From contig JAJPIZ010000009.1 of assembly GCA_021324435.1 (NCBI GenBank), positions 124,001-188,000 on the forward strand: a DNA stretch of 64,000 nucleotides, written 5' to 3'. Under the pieces are notes generated by a model. The model made no database searches and was not told the DNA's origin. It worked only from the letters and a program-made list of their open reading frames with translations. Every line of letters begins with the position of its first letter. Position 1 is the first letter of the stretch. The DNA comes from Anaerolineae bacterium (lineage in GTDB: Bacteria; Chloroflexota; Anaerolineae; Anaerolineales; Villigracilaceae). The translations under genes were made by a program, and so were the position numbers. Positions 22,771-31,787 of the stretch are shown one piece after another.

Positions 22771-25320
22771 GTGACTCGTCCTTTGCCACGCCTCTTCGTC
22801 GCTCTCTTCCTGCTCGCGGGAATTTCACTCGCTCTTGGCGGATCGTGGGCGGGTCACGCGTCTGCTGCGCCTGCGCAAGTCATCTCGCCGTTTTTGTATC
22901 CACCGTTTCCAGGCTCGGCCTCGGAAGAATCCATCTTCGATCATTCCAGCCCAAACTATAGCCAGACCGATAATCGCGTCGTTTCCTACGGCAATCATAT
23001 CGCCAACAAAAACTGCCCCTCGCCCGAGCCGCCGGGAACCAAACCGCCGCAATCCGGAGTGTGCGACGCGGGTTATGGCATTTACTGGTCATATGATCTC
23101 GGCGGCTGGATGGCGTACAACGGCCACGATGGCATTGATTATGGAATCAGTTATCGTCCGGTTTACGCCGCGTCGGATTCGGACCGCGTCATGTATTCCG
23201 GCTGGTGGGACCCGCAGAATCATTCCACCGCCCTCGGCATCTACGTCAAACTTCATCATACCAACGGATATATCACCTGGTATGGCCATATGAGTTCCAT
23301 TGCAGTGCAGGCTTGCCCGACGGACGGCTGTGTTTTCCTCCCGCATGGCGAGATGCTCGGCGTCAGCGGCACGACCGGAAATTCCACCGGGCCGCATTTG
23401 CATTTTCAAGTCACCGCGCCGAACGGCAAGTCGGTTGATCCTTACGGCTGGGGTTCGAGTGACACAGATCCCTGGCCATACAATCAATCTGAGTCGTTGT
23501 GGGTGATGTATCCATCGCTGGTGTACAACGGCATCAAAGCTTTGCCCTCCGGCAGTGTGGCGCTCGATTATCCGCCGAGCCTGGCCACCGGCATTCTCAT
23601 TGATGATTCGAGTTCCAGTTTTGTGCAAAGCCCGGCTCAATGCTGGAACGACATCAACGTATTGGCGAGCCAGGCCGAAAATGCCAACATGAGTTATTCC
23701 AAGCCGCGCCTCACCGGGCCGACCTGCATTGGTCAATGGATTTTCCCTTCCGGATCAACGCCCGGCATCTACGCGATTTACATTCGCGTTCCGTCAGTCC
23801 ATGCCACCACTGCGGGCGCGATCTATTCCATCCAACACGCGGGCCGCACCGATAAAGTCGTCATCAATCAAAATGTTTTTCCAAACGGCTTTTACGTCAA
23901 AGATGGATGGGTGTACGTCGGCAAATATAATTTTGACGGAGTCAGTCAGGAGTTTATTCAACTCACGAATCAGACGCAGGATGAATCGTCGGTGGTGAGC
24001 ACGTTGGAAGTCGGGGCAGATGCGGTGCGTTTTGTCAGTTTGGGACTCCCGACTCCGACTCCGCCGATCACGGTCACGCTTTCCCCAACCTTTACGCCCA
24101 CTCCCTCGCGGACTCCAACCATCACGAAGACTCCGACAATTACCAATACACCGACCATCACGAAAACTCCAACTGCGACGCGAACGCCAACTGCGACATT
24201 GACTGCTTCGGCCACGCCTTCGCAAACGCCCACGCGTACGCCAACGAAGACCAACACGCCCACGGCCACGCGCACACCGACCAAGACCAGCACGCCTTCG
24301 CGAACGCCAACCCCGTCCCGCACGCCGACTCCGTCGCGCACGCCGCCTCCAACCGCGACGCCGCTTTATGTGAAAATCAAAGTTTACTTTGCGGACCGCT
24401 TCCGACTTGCCGCCAATACGCCTCCGTTCGAGGTGAACGGCGTGCGCTGGGAATCGTCATCGGCCAATTTGCCTCTGGCCGCGTTGACCGAATACTTCAA
24501 AGGCCCGGGCTACACGGAGAAGTTGTACGGTTACGTTGGCATCTACAATGGATTCATCGGTGTGGATCGTTTTGATGTGACAGACGGCGTTGCGCATGTA
24601 TATCTCAAAGGTTCGTGCGTGCCAAATGGCAAAGTGTTTACGATTGCTGATCTCATCACATTGAATCTAAAGCAGTTCTCCGCAATTCAAGCGGTCAAGA
24701 TTTACGATCAGTTTGGCCAGACTCTGAATCCATCCGCGCCTGGCGATTCCGAACCGTTCTGTTTGAGTCCATCCTTCGTGCCAAGCCCAACAACGACGAT
24801 TACGCCGACTGTGACGAAGACGCCTCCTCCTTCGCGCACACCCACGAAGACCCCAACTCCCTCGCGTACCCCGCCGTGGACTTCGACGCCGCGGCCCAGC
24901 GCCACGCCGCAGTACACGCTCGTCAATGTATATTTTGTGGATAAGAATCGCTACAACGCGGGGACTCCACCTTATGAGGCGGCGGGCAAACGCTGGGCGC
25001 CGAGCAATAATTTGCCGGGCGCCGTTCTAAACGAATATTTCAAAGGCCCCGGTTACACCGAGAAATACACATATGGCTGGATCGCGCTCTACAACGGTGT
25101 CACGGGCTACAGCAAACTAGAAATCAAGGATGGTGTGGCCCGCGTCTATCTGACCGGTCAATGCAACAGCCAGGGTGCAGTGTACAACATTGCTGCCCTA
25201 TTGAAGATGAACTTGAAACAGTTCAGTTACGTTCACTATGTGAAAATCTACGATCAGAACGGCAACACCGAAGTGCCGGATGGTCTGAGCGATTCCATCC
25301 CCGGCTGTTTGGAACCGTGA
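22771..25320 (+). CDS. Secreted M23 metallopeptidase with two GerMN-like repeats
   Basis: 849 aa from a GTG 3 bp after the upstream stop. Signal peptide ~1-32. The M23/LytM domain spans ~110-230, with zinc motif HDGID (119-123) and HLH (209-211). A beta domain spans ~250-420, then a Thr/Pro/Arg/Ser linker (~430-530, TPSRTPTPSRTP). Two homologous ~120-residue modules follow (about 535-655 and 715-849), each with EYFKGPGYTEK, DGVA(H/R)VYLKG/TG and LNLKQFS..VKIYDQ(F/N)G. They look like GerMN domains, joined by a second Thr/Pro linker. It should cleave peptidoglycan peptide cross-links; the repeats may bind the wall. Confidence 0.9.
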   Translation: MTRPLPRLFVALFLLAGISLALGGSWAGHASAAPAQVISPFLYPPFPGSASEESIFDHSSPNYSQTDNRVVSYGNHIANKNCPSPEPPGTKPPQSGVCDAGYGIYWSYDLGGWMAYNGHDGIDYGISYRPVYAASDSDRVMYSGWWDPQNHSTALGIYVKLHHTNGYITWYGHMSSIAVQACPTDGCVFLPHGEMLGVSGTTGNSTGPHLHFQVTAPNGKSVDPYGWGSSDTDPWPYNQSESLWVMYPSLVYNGIKALPSGSVALDYPPSLATGILIDDSSSSFVQSPAQCWNDINVLASQAENANMSYSKPRLTGPTCIGQWIFPSGSTPGIYAIYIRVPSVHATTAGAIYSIQHAGRTDKVVINQNVFPNGFYVKDGWVYVGKYNFDGVSQEFIQLTNQTQDESSVVSTLEVGADAVRFVSLGLPTPTPPITVTLSPTFTPTPSRTPTITKTPTITNTPTITKTPTATRTPTATLTASATPSQTPTRTPTKTNTPTATRTPTKTSTPSRTPTPSRTPTPSRTPPPTATPLYVKIKVYFADRFRLAANTPPFEVNGVRWESSSANLPLAALTEYFKGPGYTEKLYGYVGIYNGFIGVDRFDVTDGVAHVYLKGSCVPNGKVFTIADLITLNLKQFSAIQAVKIYDQFGQTLNPSAPGDSEPFCLSPSFVPSPTTTITPTVTKTPPPSRTPTKTPTPSRTPPWTSTPRPSATPQYTLVNVYFVDKNRYNAGTPPYEAAGKRWAPSNNLPGAVLNEYFKGPGYTEKYTYGWIALYNGVTGYSKLEIKDGVARVYLTGQCNSQGAVYNIAALLKMNLKQFSYVHYVKIYDQNGNTEVPDGLSDSIPGCLEP

Positions 25321-25412
25321 ATCGGACGATGGACAATTGACCGTGGACGATAAACCGCGAGCAACTTTCATGCTTGCGGTCTTTTCATGGTCTATGGTCT
25401 TACGTCTGTTGT
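25321..25412 (+). terminator. Terminator and GACCGTGGACGA-type repeat after the M23 gene
   Basis: ACCGCGAGCA (25354-25363) pairs with TGCTTGCGGT (25371-25380), followed by CTTTT. The flanks (GGACAATTGACCGTGGACGA and GGTCTATGGTCTTACG) are of a dispersed repeat type seen at 37376-37412 and, in frame, within the ABC transporter gene near 34715-34780. Confidence 0.7.
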
Positions 25413-26471
25413 CTATTTCTTCATCGCTTCTTTGAAATGGACCAACGCCTGAATGGGAGTCGGGTCCACGTCGTACCCCATTGCCAGATAATACGCCATG
25501 TAATCGCCGAACAGAATCATCGTCCACATGTGGGCCAGGGGAGAGTCGCCGCGCGCGTCGAGGAAGTCTGTATTCAGGCCTTCGAGCATGAAGGCTTCTT
25601 TGGTGAGGTCAAGTCGTTTGCGGTTGCGCGGATGATCAGACGGCGCACGCAAAAAGAGATTCATGGTGTGCGGCATCAAGACTTCTTCGGGGAATTGAGT
25701 CCCGGCCAGCGTGTTGTGATCGGCTTCGGGAATGAACTCAAAGTTTGACGCGGCTTTGGCAATCTCGTTGAGTTGAGTTTTCATGCGACGCGCCACCGGA
25801 GCCAGAATTCCCGCGCCGAAGACGGTCACCCAGCGCCCCATCAATTGACCGGCGTAACGCTTGGCTGGATTCTTGACCGCGGGGACATCCGGGCGCAAAT
25901 GTTGTTGAGTCCGCTTCATCGCTTCGACCGCGCCGGTTAATTCTTGTGAGGGGTCAGGAATCAATTTCAATCGCGCGAATACGGCCAGCAAAAGCCCGAA
26001 CGAGAAACCGACTGCGGCGCGCGGCTGACCCGTGTGATCGAATTTCCATACAGGAACATTTTTTTCTTTGGCGCGCTTTGCCAGTTCGCCGCCGGTGCAA
26101 ATGGCAACGACGGTGCAATCGTTTTTCAGTGCGGCGTCGAACGCGTCGAGGGTTTCTTCGGTGTTGCCCGAATGTGATGAAGCGATGAACAAAGTCTCTT
26201 TGCCGCGCGCGAAGGCGGGGAGGCCATAGTCGCGGTGGACGATGACAGGCGCGGAACAACTCGATGAAACGAAGGCCGCTACCAGGTCCGCACCGATCGC
26301 TGAGCCGCCCATGCCTGCGATCACCACGCGTTGAATGTCCTTCACGTTTGGCAATGCCTGAGTCTGTCCCAAATCCCAGGCGGATTTCAATTGATCGGGC
26401 AGGCCGTCAATTTCGGCCAGCATGTTTTGTGTGTCCAGTTTTTTGAAGAGATCGAGATCGTCGAGGTTCAT
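25413..26471 (-). CDS. Bifunctional phosphoglucose/phosphomannose isomerase
   Basis: 352 aa. SIS-domain enzyme of the archaeal-type PGI/PMI family: VIAGMGGSAIGADLVAAF (~49-66), FIASSHSGNTEETLDA (~95-110), then a C-terminal SIS half with VFGAGILAPVARRMKTQLNE and EADHNTLAG (catalytic Glu/His region). It interconverts glucose-6-P or mannose-6-P with fructose-6-P in the cytoplasm. It starts 2 bp after the end of the S10 peptidase gene and is likely co-transcribed with it. Confidence 0.92.
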   Translation of the reverse strand: MNLDDLDLFKKLDTQNMLAEIDGLPDQLKSAWDLGQTQALPNVKDIQRVVIAGMGGSAIGADLVAAFVSSSCSAPVIVHRDYGLPAFARGKETLFIASSHSGNTEETLDAFDAALKNDCTVVAICTGGELAKRAKEKNVPVWKFDHTGQPRAAVGFSFGLLLAVFARLKLIPDPSQELTGAVEAMKRTQQHLRPDVPAVKNPAKRYAGQLMGRWVTVFGAGILAPVARRMKTQLNEIAKAASNFEFIPEADHNTLAGTQFPEEVLMPHTMNLFLRAPSDHPRNRKRLDLTKEAFMLEGLNTDFLDARGDSPLAHMWTMILFGDYMAYYLAMGYDVDPTPIQALVHFKEAMKK

Positions 26472-26472
26472 G

Positions 26473-27993
26473 TTATATCGCGCTCTGAATGAATTCAGCC
26501 AAATCCTTTTTGAGTTCGGCCAGCGACGGCAGATGAATGTACATCATGTGCCCGGCTTCGTAATAGCCCATGCTCACATTTTTGCGCACCGACTCGTGCA
26601 GGCCAAGATGATTGAAGGTGTACTCGGTGGCGAAGTATGGCGTGCCGAGATCGTAATAACCGTTGGCAACGAAAACTCTGAGATACGGGTTGTACGTCAT
26701 CGCGGCGCGCAGAGTCTCGCCGACGTTAACGAATTGATTCTCAAAGTCTGCATATGACCATGGATGCACAAAGCCGCTCAGGATTTCATACGACAGATCG
26801 GATTCAAATTTGAGTTCGGCGCGGACGTAATCGTAGAATGCGGCAGTGTACGGGCCCTGGACATTTGTCAGCAATGGATCATATTCGGGTCTTTCCGTGA
26901 CGCCGAGGCGGTCGCGGCCAACGAAGCGGCTGTCGAGGCGTCCGACGGTGAGTCCGCGATCGCGCAGGAGTTCCTTGAAGAAATGTTGATCGTTGATGCG
27001 CAGATTGCTGCGATCAATAAACTCCGGCGAGAGACCGGTGTAACGCGACATCTTCTCGATGATCTGCGCGCGTTCGCCTTTGGTGAGTGCATCGCCTTTG
27101 AGCAAGGCCGCGGCGTATTCGCCCTGCGCGAACTTCTCCACTTCTTTGAGCAAAGTCTCCAATGGTTTGCGGACTTTGAGTTTATGGTGATACCAGGCCG
27201 TCGCGGCGTAGGCGGGCAGGAACATCACGTACGGGACTTCGTTGTTGATGGTGAAATCGAGCGTGGTGAAATCCAGCACCGCAGAGATGAGCATGATGCC
27301 GTTGAGATACATGCCGTGCCGTTCCTGCAAATAACCGGAGAGGCCCGCGGCGCGCGTCGTGCCATAACTTTCACCGATCAAAAACTTGGGTGAGAGCCAG
27401 CGATTGTAGCGCGTCGTGTAAAGCCGAATGAAATCGCCGACCGACGTGATGTCCTTTTTGAAGCCATGCCACTCTTTCGGTTTCTCGCCCTCGACCGGGC
27501 GGCTGTAGCCGGTGTTCATGGGGTCAATGAAGACGAGGTCAGTTTGATCGAGCAGGGAGTATTCGTTGTCGGTCAACTTGAACGGAGGCTTGGGAAGATT
27601 GCCATCGTCTTCCAACACGACGCGGCGCGGACCGAGCATGCCGAGGTGCAACCACACGGAGGAAGAGCCGGGTCCGCCGTTGAATGAAAAGGTCAGCGGG
27701 CGTTTGGCTTTATCTTCCACGTCGTCTTTGGTGTAGGCGATAAAAAAGATTTGCGCCCGCGGCTTCTCGCCCTCGAACTCTTTTTCGCGGTCAGGAGTCT
27801 CTTCTTTCATCACCATCGTACCGGTGATGACGGTGTATTTGATCTCCCTGCCGTTGATCGTGATCGAGTGCCTGGTCTCGACCAGTTTATCAACGGCCTT
27901 TGGCTTCTCTTCTTTTTTCTCGTCTTTCCCTTCGCCCTTGCCAGGGATAGGCTTTTCTTCTTCGGGCTTCTTGGGTTCTTCTACATTGGGCAT
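26473..27993 (-). CDS. Peptidase S10 (serine carboxypeptidase-like)
   Basis: 506 aa alpha/beta-hydrolase. The oxyanion region is TFSFNGGPGSSSVWLHLGML and the nucleophile motif is LIGESYGTTRAAGLS (Ser). The Asp/His are in FVANGYYDLGTPY and EAGHMMYIH. The first ~45 residues are a Lys/Glu/Pro-rich low-complexity segment, and there is no signal peptide. The family removes C-terminal residues from peptides, usually at acidic pH. A cytoplasmic location is implied but unusual for S10 proteins. Confidence 0.92.
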   Translation of the reverse strand: MPNVEEPKKPEEEKPIPGKGEGKDEKKEEKPKAVDKLVETRHSITINGREIKYTVITGTMVMKEETPDREKEFEGEKPRAQIFFIAYTKDDVEDKAKRPLTFSFNGGPGSSSVWLHLGMLGPRRVVLEDDGNLPKPPFKLTDNEYSLLDQTDLVFIDPMNTGYSRPVEGEKPKEWHGFKKDITSVGDFIRLYTTRYNRWLSPKFLIGESYGTTRAAGLSGYLQERHGMYLNGIMLISAVLDFTTLDFTINNEVPYVMFLPAYAATAWYHHKLKVRKPLETLLKEVEKFAQGEYAAALLKGDALTKGERAQIIEKMSRYTGLSPEFIDRSNLRINDQHFFKELLRDRGLTVGRLDSRFVGRDRLGVTERPEYDPLLTNVQGPYTAAFYDYVRAELKFESDLSYEILSGFVHPWSYADFENQFVNVGETLRAAMTYNPYLRVFVANGYYDLGTPYFATEYTFNHLGLHESVRKNVSMGYYEAGHMMYIHLPSLAELKKDLAEFIQSAI

Positions 27994-28022
27994 CTTATTT
28001 TGTCCTAGTTACTGAATTCGGA

Positions 28023-29003
28023 TTATTTTTCTGACTTTGCTTCTTGTATAAATCGCAACTGATAGGCTAAATCATGTTGCTCAAACTTTACTTCGTTAGG
28101 TGTTGCGGCGGCCTCTTCTTGAACACGCTTGACAGCCTCTTCACAATATTTCAGATTATTATCTATCAGGATACATGAACGTCCCAGTGAAAGCGCCGCT
28201 ATGCCTGTAGTCCCGCTTCCTGCAAACGGGTCTACCACTAGGCCGTTTTCAGGGCAAAGTAGTTTAATAAAGAACAAAGGAAGGTCAACAGGAAAAACTG
28301 CAGGATGGCCCTTATTTTTACCGACTAGTGGAATAGAGAGTACATTGGATGGCAGAACAGTTTGTTTACCCACCCATTTGGATATGTCTCTGCCAAAACC
28401 ACTTTCATTTGCAGAATTATGACGGCTCAAATCATTCTTGCCAAGGTTTTTCAATCTTGACTCAACCCATTCGCCAATGGGTTTTCGTACACCATCTGGA
28501 TTAAAAAATGGTCGCTTTGATTTTGCGAGATGGAAACAATATTCCCATCCATCTCGAAGACGGTTGGGCCAGTATCCTGGCATGGGGTTTGGCTTATACC
28601 ATAAGTAGTCTTCTATAGAGTACCATCCCGCCTTGCTAAGCGCTTCGATTGTCTGCCAAACATAACGGTGACGCACGCCGTCAACCACTTTGTCTTTTAT
28701 ATTAATTACTAAGCTACCGGTTGGCTTAAGCGCATTATAGAATGGCTCATGAAAACTCAAAAACCATTCGACGAAATCGTCCGGATGAATGCTATCATAG
28801 TGTTTATGTCTTGCATCAGCATAAGGAGGAGACGTAACTATAAGATCCACTTTCTCTTTAAAAGCCAATAGTTCCACGCGGCTGTCGCCGTTAATAATTG
28901 CACAGGTTGCGCCGGCCTTTGCAAGGGTCGTTTGACGGAAAAGAATCGTTTTGGACTCTTTGATTCTTCTTGGCTTTGGCTTGTTTTTTACTGTCGTTGC
29001 CAT
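28023..29003 (-). CDS. Type II DNA methyltransferase (beta class, TSPPY; probably N4-cytosine)
   Basis: 326 aa. Catalytic motif IV TSPPYAD (57-63) precedes SAM-binding motif I VDPFAGSGTTGIAAL (~259-273), the beta-class order. TSPPY is most often seen in N4-cytosine enzymes, so m4C is the likely product. A target-recognition region lies between (~120-230). The gene follows the putative endonuclease by 9 bp on the same strand. Codon use is more AT-rich than in neighbouring housekeeping genes, fitting a transferred restriction system. Confidence 0.9.
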   Translation of the reverse strand: MATTVKNKPKPRRIKESKTILFRQTTLAKAGATCAIINGDSRVELLAFKEKVDLIVTSPPYADARHKHYDSIHPDDFVEWFLSFHEPFYNALKPTGSLVINIKDKVVDGVRHRYVWQTIEALSKAGWYSIEDYLWYKPNPMPGYWPNRLRDGWEYCFHLAKSKRPFFNPDGVRKPIGEWVESRLKNLGKNDLSRHNSANESGFGRDISKWVGKQTVLPSNVLSIPLVGKNKGHPAVFPVDLPLFFIKLLCPENGLVVDPFAGSGTTGIAALSLGRSCILIDNNLKYCEEAVKRVQEEAAATPNEVKFEQHDLAYQLRFIQEAKSEK

Positions 29004-29012
29004 AATCGATTT

Positions 29013-29969
29013 CTATTTCTGACAGAAGAAGTTGACAAGACGATATGGATCATGAAAATATCCATTCTCGTCAACAAGTTTCGCCTTTTTGCAATAATCG
29101 CCGAAGACTTGTAAAAGTTGATCTGGTATCTCAATTTGTGATGATAACTTTTCTGGGGAATATTCGTCAATCAAGACAGCCAAAACTGCTTGCATTATTT
29201 CCTCATAACCGTAATTAGCAAAAAAGGGCCAAAAGAAATCTGAGAGCCAAACTTCTGTGTTGACCGAGTGTGATTTGCCGGATTTCTTTTCAACTTTTAC
29301 ATATCTTGTTCCTCGATCCATTGCAATACCGAAAATACAACAGTATGGCCCCGTTCTGTTTTTGTCGTTTATTGCGTAAGACTCAAGTGCTTGGATCGCT
29401 TTGGGCCAATCCTGGCCTCCCATTGTGTTACTTCGATTCTTCACTGAAACATAAAGATTCAGGGGTTGTTTGTTTTGGTCAATAAAAGCAATCACTGCAT
29501 TGAAATCACCTTCAGCCGCACCTATGTCTGAAACACTGATAAATCTTTTTGATTTCTGGGCACATGTAAGCGCGAGGAATTGATACCTCCATCCTGAATT
29601 CATTCTCTCTTTTTGCAATGTGCGATTACGAAACTGTTCTCTGCCCACTTCTAGAAAATGTTTTCCATACAACTGATGAGCGGTCGCTGCTGGATCACCG
29701 ACATATTTCTTAAAATAATCAAATAGTTTTTTGCCTTCTCGCTTGTGGATCAGATCTATTTCTTCGGGAGAAGCATTGATTGGGATAGATAATATTTGCC
29801 TGCTTGATTTCTTGTTTGCGTTGATGATTGCGGCTGAAATAAGATCCCTTAGCTCGTTTGCTGAAATCTTGTATATGTGTGGAACAAGTGTTGAATCATC
29901 GAGAAGGCCATAATAACGGTTTTTGGCATCGTTTATGCGCGGATAATCTTGAGGAATGATTTTCGCCAT
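29013..29969 (-). CDS. Probable Type II restriction endonuclease partner
   Basis: 318 aa, AT-rich. I do not recognise a named family, but a PD-(D/E)XK-like core is visible: EGDFNAVIAFI (Asp ~155) followed 20 residues later by YVSVKNRSNTMGGQDW (SVK 175-177). This is consistent with an active site in which one acidic residue is replaced. It lies 9 bp upstream of the methyltransferase, the usual layout for a restriction pair. The N-terminal ~140 residues would be for DNA recognition. The recognition site cannot be read from sequence. Confidence 0.7.
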   Translation of the reverse strand: MAKIIPQDYPRINDAKNRYYGLLDDSTLVPHIYKISANELRDLISAAIINANKKSSRQILSIPINASPEEIDLIHKREGKKLFDYFKKYVGDPAATAHQLYGKHFLEVGREQFRNRTLQKERMNSGWRYQFLALTCAQKSKRFISVSDIGAAEGDFNAVIAFIDQNKQPLNLYVSVKNRSNTMGGQDWPKAIQALESYAINDKNRTGPYCCIFGIAMDRGTRYVKVEKKSGKSHSVNTEVWLSDFFWPFFANYGYEEIMQAVLAVLIDEYSPEKLSSQIEIPDQLLQVFGDYCKKAKLVDENGYFHDPYRLVNFFCQK

Positions 29970-29974
29970 TTTCT

Positions 29975-30286
29975 CTACCTTATGTATTTAGTTGAATAAA
30001 CTAAATTTGCCTCACGAACGACCTCGTCGCGAAAATACTTGCTGAGGAAACCGACTGTGTTCAAATCCACCTTGCGGCCAAAGATTTTGCTCAGCTCTTC
30101 CTGCATAGCAAAAAAAGCAAACCCCAGCGTTTTTCCTGACTCGAACTCCATCAGAACATCAATATCGCTGTTGGAGCCGAAATCGTCGCGCAAAACCGAA
30201 CCGAAAAAGGCCAGTTTTCGGATGTGATTCCTTCGGCAGAACTCCACCAATTCCCTACGCGGAACTTTGATTTTGAACTTGTTCAT
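29975..30286 (-). CDS. Orphan MNT-domain nucleotidyltransferase
   Basis: 103 aa, complete minimal nucleotidyltransferase: FFGSVLRDDFGSNSDIDVLMEF (~28-49) with KVDLNTVGF as the third acidic element. Such proteins are normally antitoxins of HEPN toxins. Here no HEPN gene is adjacent: upstream is rsmI and 5 bp downstream starts the restriction endonuclease. It is probably the first gene of the MNT-REase-MTase unit. Confidence 0.85.
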   Translation of the reverse strand: MNKFKIKVPRRELVEFCRRNHIRKLAFFGSVLRDDFGSNSDIDVLMEFESGKTLGFAFFAMQEELSKIFGRKVDLNTVGFLSKYFRDEVVREANLVYSTKYIR

Positions 30287-30303
30287 AAGTTGATTATAGC
30301 AAA

Positions 30304-31131
30304 CTAGGAATGACTCTCGGTGACTCTTTTATACACTTCTCGCTTGGGCCAGCCTGATTTCTCAGCCAACTCAGCGGAAATTTCCTTTGCAGACTTTTCA
30401 CTTTTCAACGCTTTTCTGATCGCGGCCAGTAATTTTTCTTCGGTCCATCGTTCATCCTCTTCGGTCTTCTTTCCTTCAACCACCAATGTGAATTCCCCGC
30501 GCGCGGGCTGAGACTTGAAATGCTCGATCGCCGCGCTCACATTTCCGCGCCAGTATTCCTCGAACATCTTGGTCATCTCGCGCGCTACGCAGATGCGGCG
30601 ATCTCCAAGCGTGGACAACACATCCTTCAATGACTCGATGATGCGATACGGCGATTCGAGGAAGATCAATGTATAAGATTGATCGGAAATTTCTTTCAGT
30701 TTGGCGCGTCGCTCGCTGGCTTTGTGCGGAAGATAACCGAGATAGAGAAACGTGTCCGTGGGCAGGCCGGAGACGGTCAAGGCGGCGAGAGGGGCCGAGG
30801 GACCGGGGACCGGCCTCACGTCGAAGTTTGAAGCGAGGGCGGCCTTGACCAATTCGTAGCCCGGGTCATTGATTGCCGGAGTCCCTGCATCCGAGACCAA
30901 CGCTACGTCGCCCTCATGAAGCTTGGCAAGGATCGAATCCAATTTGGTCAGTTTGTTGTGTTCAAAATAACTGGTGATTGGAGTGGCAATGTCGAAGTGC
31001 CTGAGCAGGATTCCGGTATGGCGTGTATCTTCCGCCGCGATCAATTTCGCTTCACGCAAAATGCGAACGGCGCGCGGGGACATGTCTTCGAGATTGCCGA
31101 TGGGAGTGGCGACAAGGTAGAGCGTGCCCAT
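30304..31131 (-). CDS. rsmI: 16S rRNA (cytidine1402-2'-O)-methyltransferase
   Basis: 275 aa from the ATG at 31131; TACAAT (31143-31138) is exactly 6 nt upstream, with no ribosome-binding site. The tetrapyrrole-methylase fold is shown by LYLVATPIGNLEDMSPRAVRIL, IAAEDTRHTGILL, VALVSDAGTPAINDPGYELV and RPVPGPSAPLAALTVSGLPT. It methylates the ribose of C1402 at the ribosomal P site. The C-terminal RsmI helix-turn-helix (SAKEISAELAEKSGWPKREVYKRV) is present. Confidence 0.97.
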   Translation of the reverse strand: MGTLYLVATPIGNLEDMSPRAVRILREAKLIAAEDTRHTGILLRHFDIATPITSYFEHNKLTKLDSILAKLHEGDVALVSDAGTPAINDPGYELVKAALASNFDVRPVPGPSAPLAALTVSGLPTDTFLYLGYLPHKASERRAKLKEISDQSYTLIFLESPYRIIESLKDVLSTLGDRRICVAREMTKMFEEYWRGNVSAAIEHFKSQPARGEFTLVVEGKKTEEDERWTEEKLLAAIRKALKSEKSAKEISAELAEKSGWPKREVYKRVTESHS

Positions 31132-31146
31132 TGCGCCATTGTAACG

Positions 31147-31182
31147 CAAAAGCCCTCCCGAATTTCGGGAGGGCTTCATCAA
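31147..31182 (-). terminator. Terminator after the cupredoxin-fold lipoprotein gene
   Basis: Minus strand AAGCCCTCCCGAAA/TTCGGGAGGGCTTTTG: a 12-bp GC-rich stem with a minimal loop and a short T run, just after the gene's stop and before rsmI. Confidence 0.8.
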
Positions 31183-31191
31183 CAAAACTTT

Positions 31192-31647
31192 TTATGGCGT
31201 GACGATGACCGTTCCGATGAGTGTTGATGTGGCAGTGGAGTGATACACAAACGTTCCGGCTTCGTTGAACGTATAAGTGAACGTGGCGCCGGGCGCAAGC
31301 GGGCCACTGTCGAACACGCCTGTATCAGATGTAAAGGCTTGTGCCGATGTATCGTTGTTCGTCCAGGTGACGGTCGTCCCGATTTTGACCTGGATCACGC
31401 TCGGTGAAAAACCTGTGCTGGTGACCGAGACCGCGTTGACTGCGGCTGGTGTGGCCGCGGACGACTGATTCGCTGAAGGTGTGGCGCTGGGCGGTGAGGG
31501 CGGAGTGTGAGTCGCCTTGATGTGTTTCGCTTTGGCTGGCTGGGCTGAACCTGGACTGAAGATTTTGCTCAACCCCAGGTGCATGGAACAGGATGACAGC
31601 AACAGCGCGCCTGTCAGGAGAAGGGGTACGGTTAAATAGCGTTTCAT
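31192..31647 (-). CDS. Cupredoxin-fold lipoprotein lacking type 1 copper ligands
   Basis: 151 aa from the ATG at 31647. Lipobox LLSSC (Cys ~20), then a Pro/Thr/Ser/Ala linker. A plastocyanin-like domain (~75-151) follows: VTSTGFSPSVIQVKIGTTVTW, DTGVFDSGPLAPGATFTYTF and EAGTFVYHS. Aligned by eye with copper-binding relatives (PHTVTS ... YYCTIHPxMxGTV), all four ligands are changed: His to Gln (SAQAFTS), Cys to Ser, His to Thr, Met to Leu (YHSTATSTLIGTV). The fold is kept, so a copper-free structural or binding role outside the membrane is inferred. Confidence 0.88.
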   Translation of the reverse strand: MKRYLTVPLLLTGALLLSSCSMHLGLSKIFSPGSAQPAKAKHIKATHTPPSPPSATPSANQSSAATPAAVNAVSVTSTGFSPSVIQVKIGTTVTWTNNDTSAQAFTSDTGVFDSGPLAPGATFTYTFNEAGTFVYHSTATSTLIGTVIVTP

Positions 31648-31787
31648 TGTTTGCCTCCAAGCAACGGGCGCAATCCTACATCTCAAAGATTAATCCATTC
31701 TGTAAGCTGTTTAGCCGAAGATGAGCAAGGTTGATTTGTCTTCGTGTTGTATAATCTCGTGATTGCAAAGCGGAGCAAGGAGAGACC

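Noticed and set aside
24060-24360. Tandem DNA repeat in the M23 gene as a possible satellite or recombination site
   Set aside because: The repeats follow codon periodicity (Thr-Pro-Ser-Arg units) and vary at third positions, so they reflect a protein linker.
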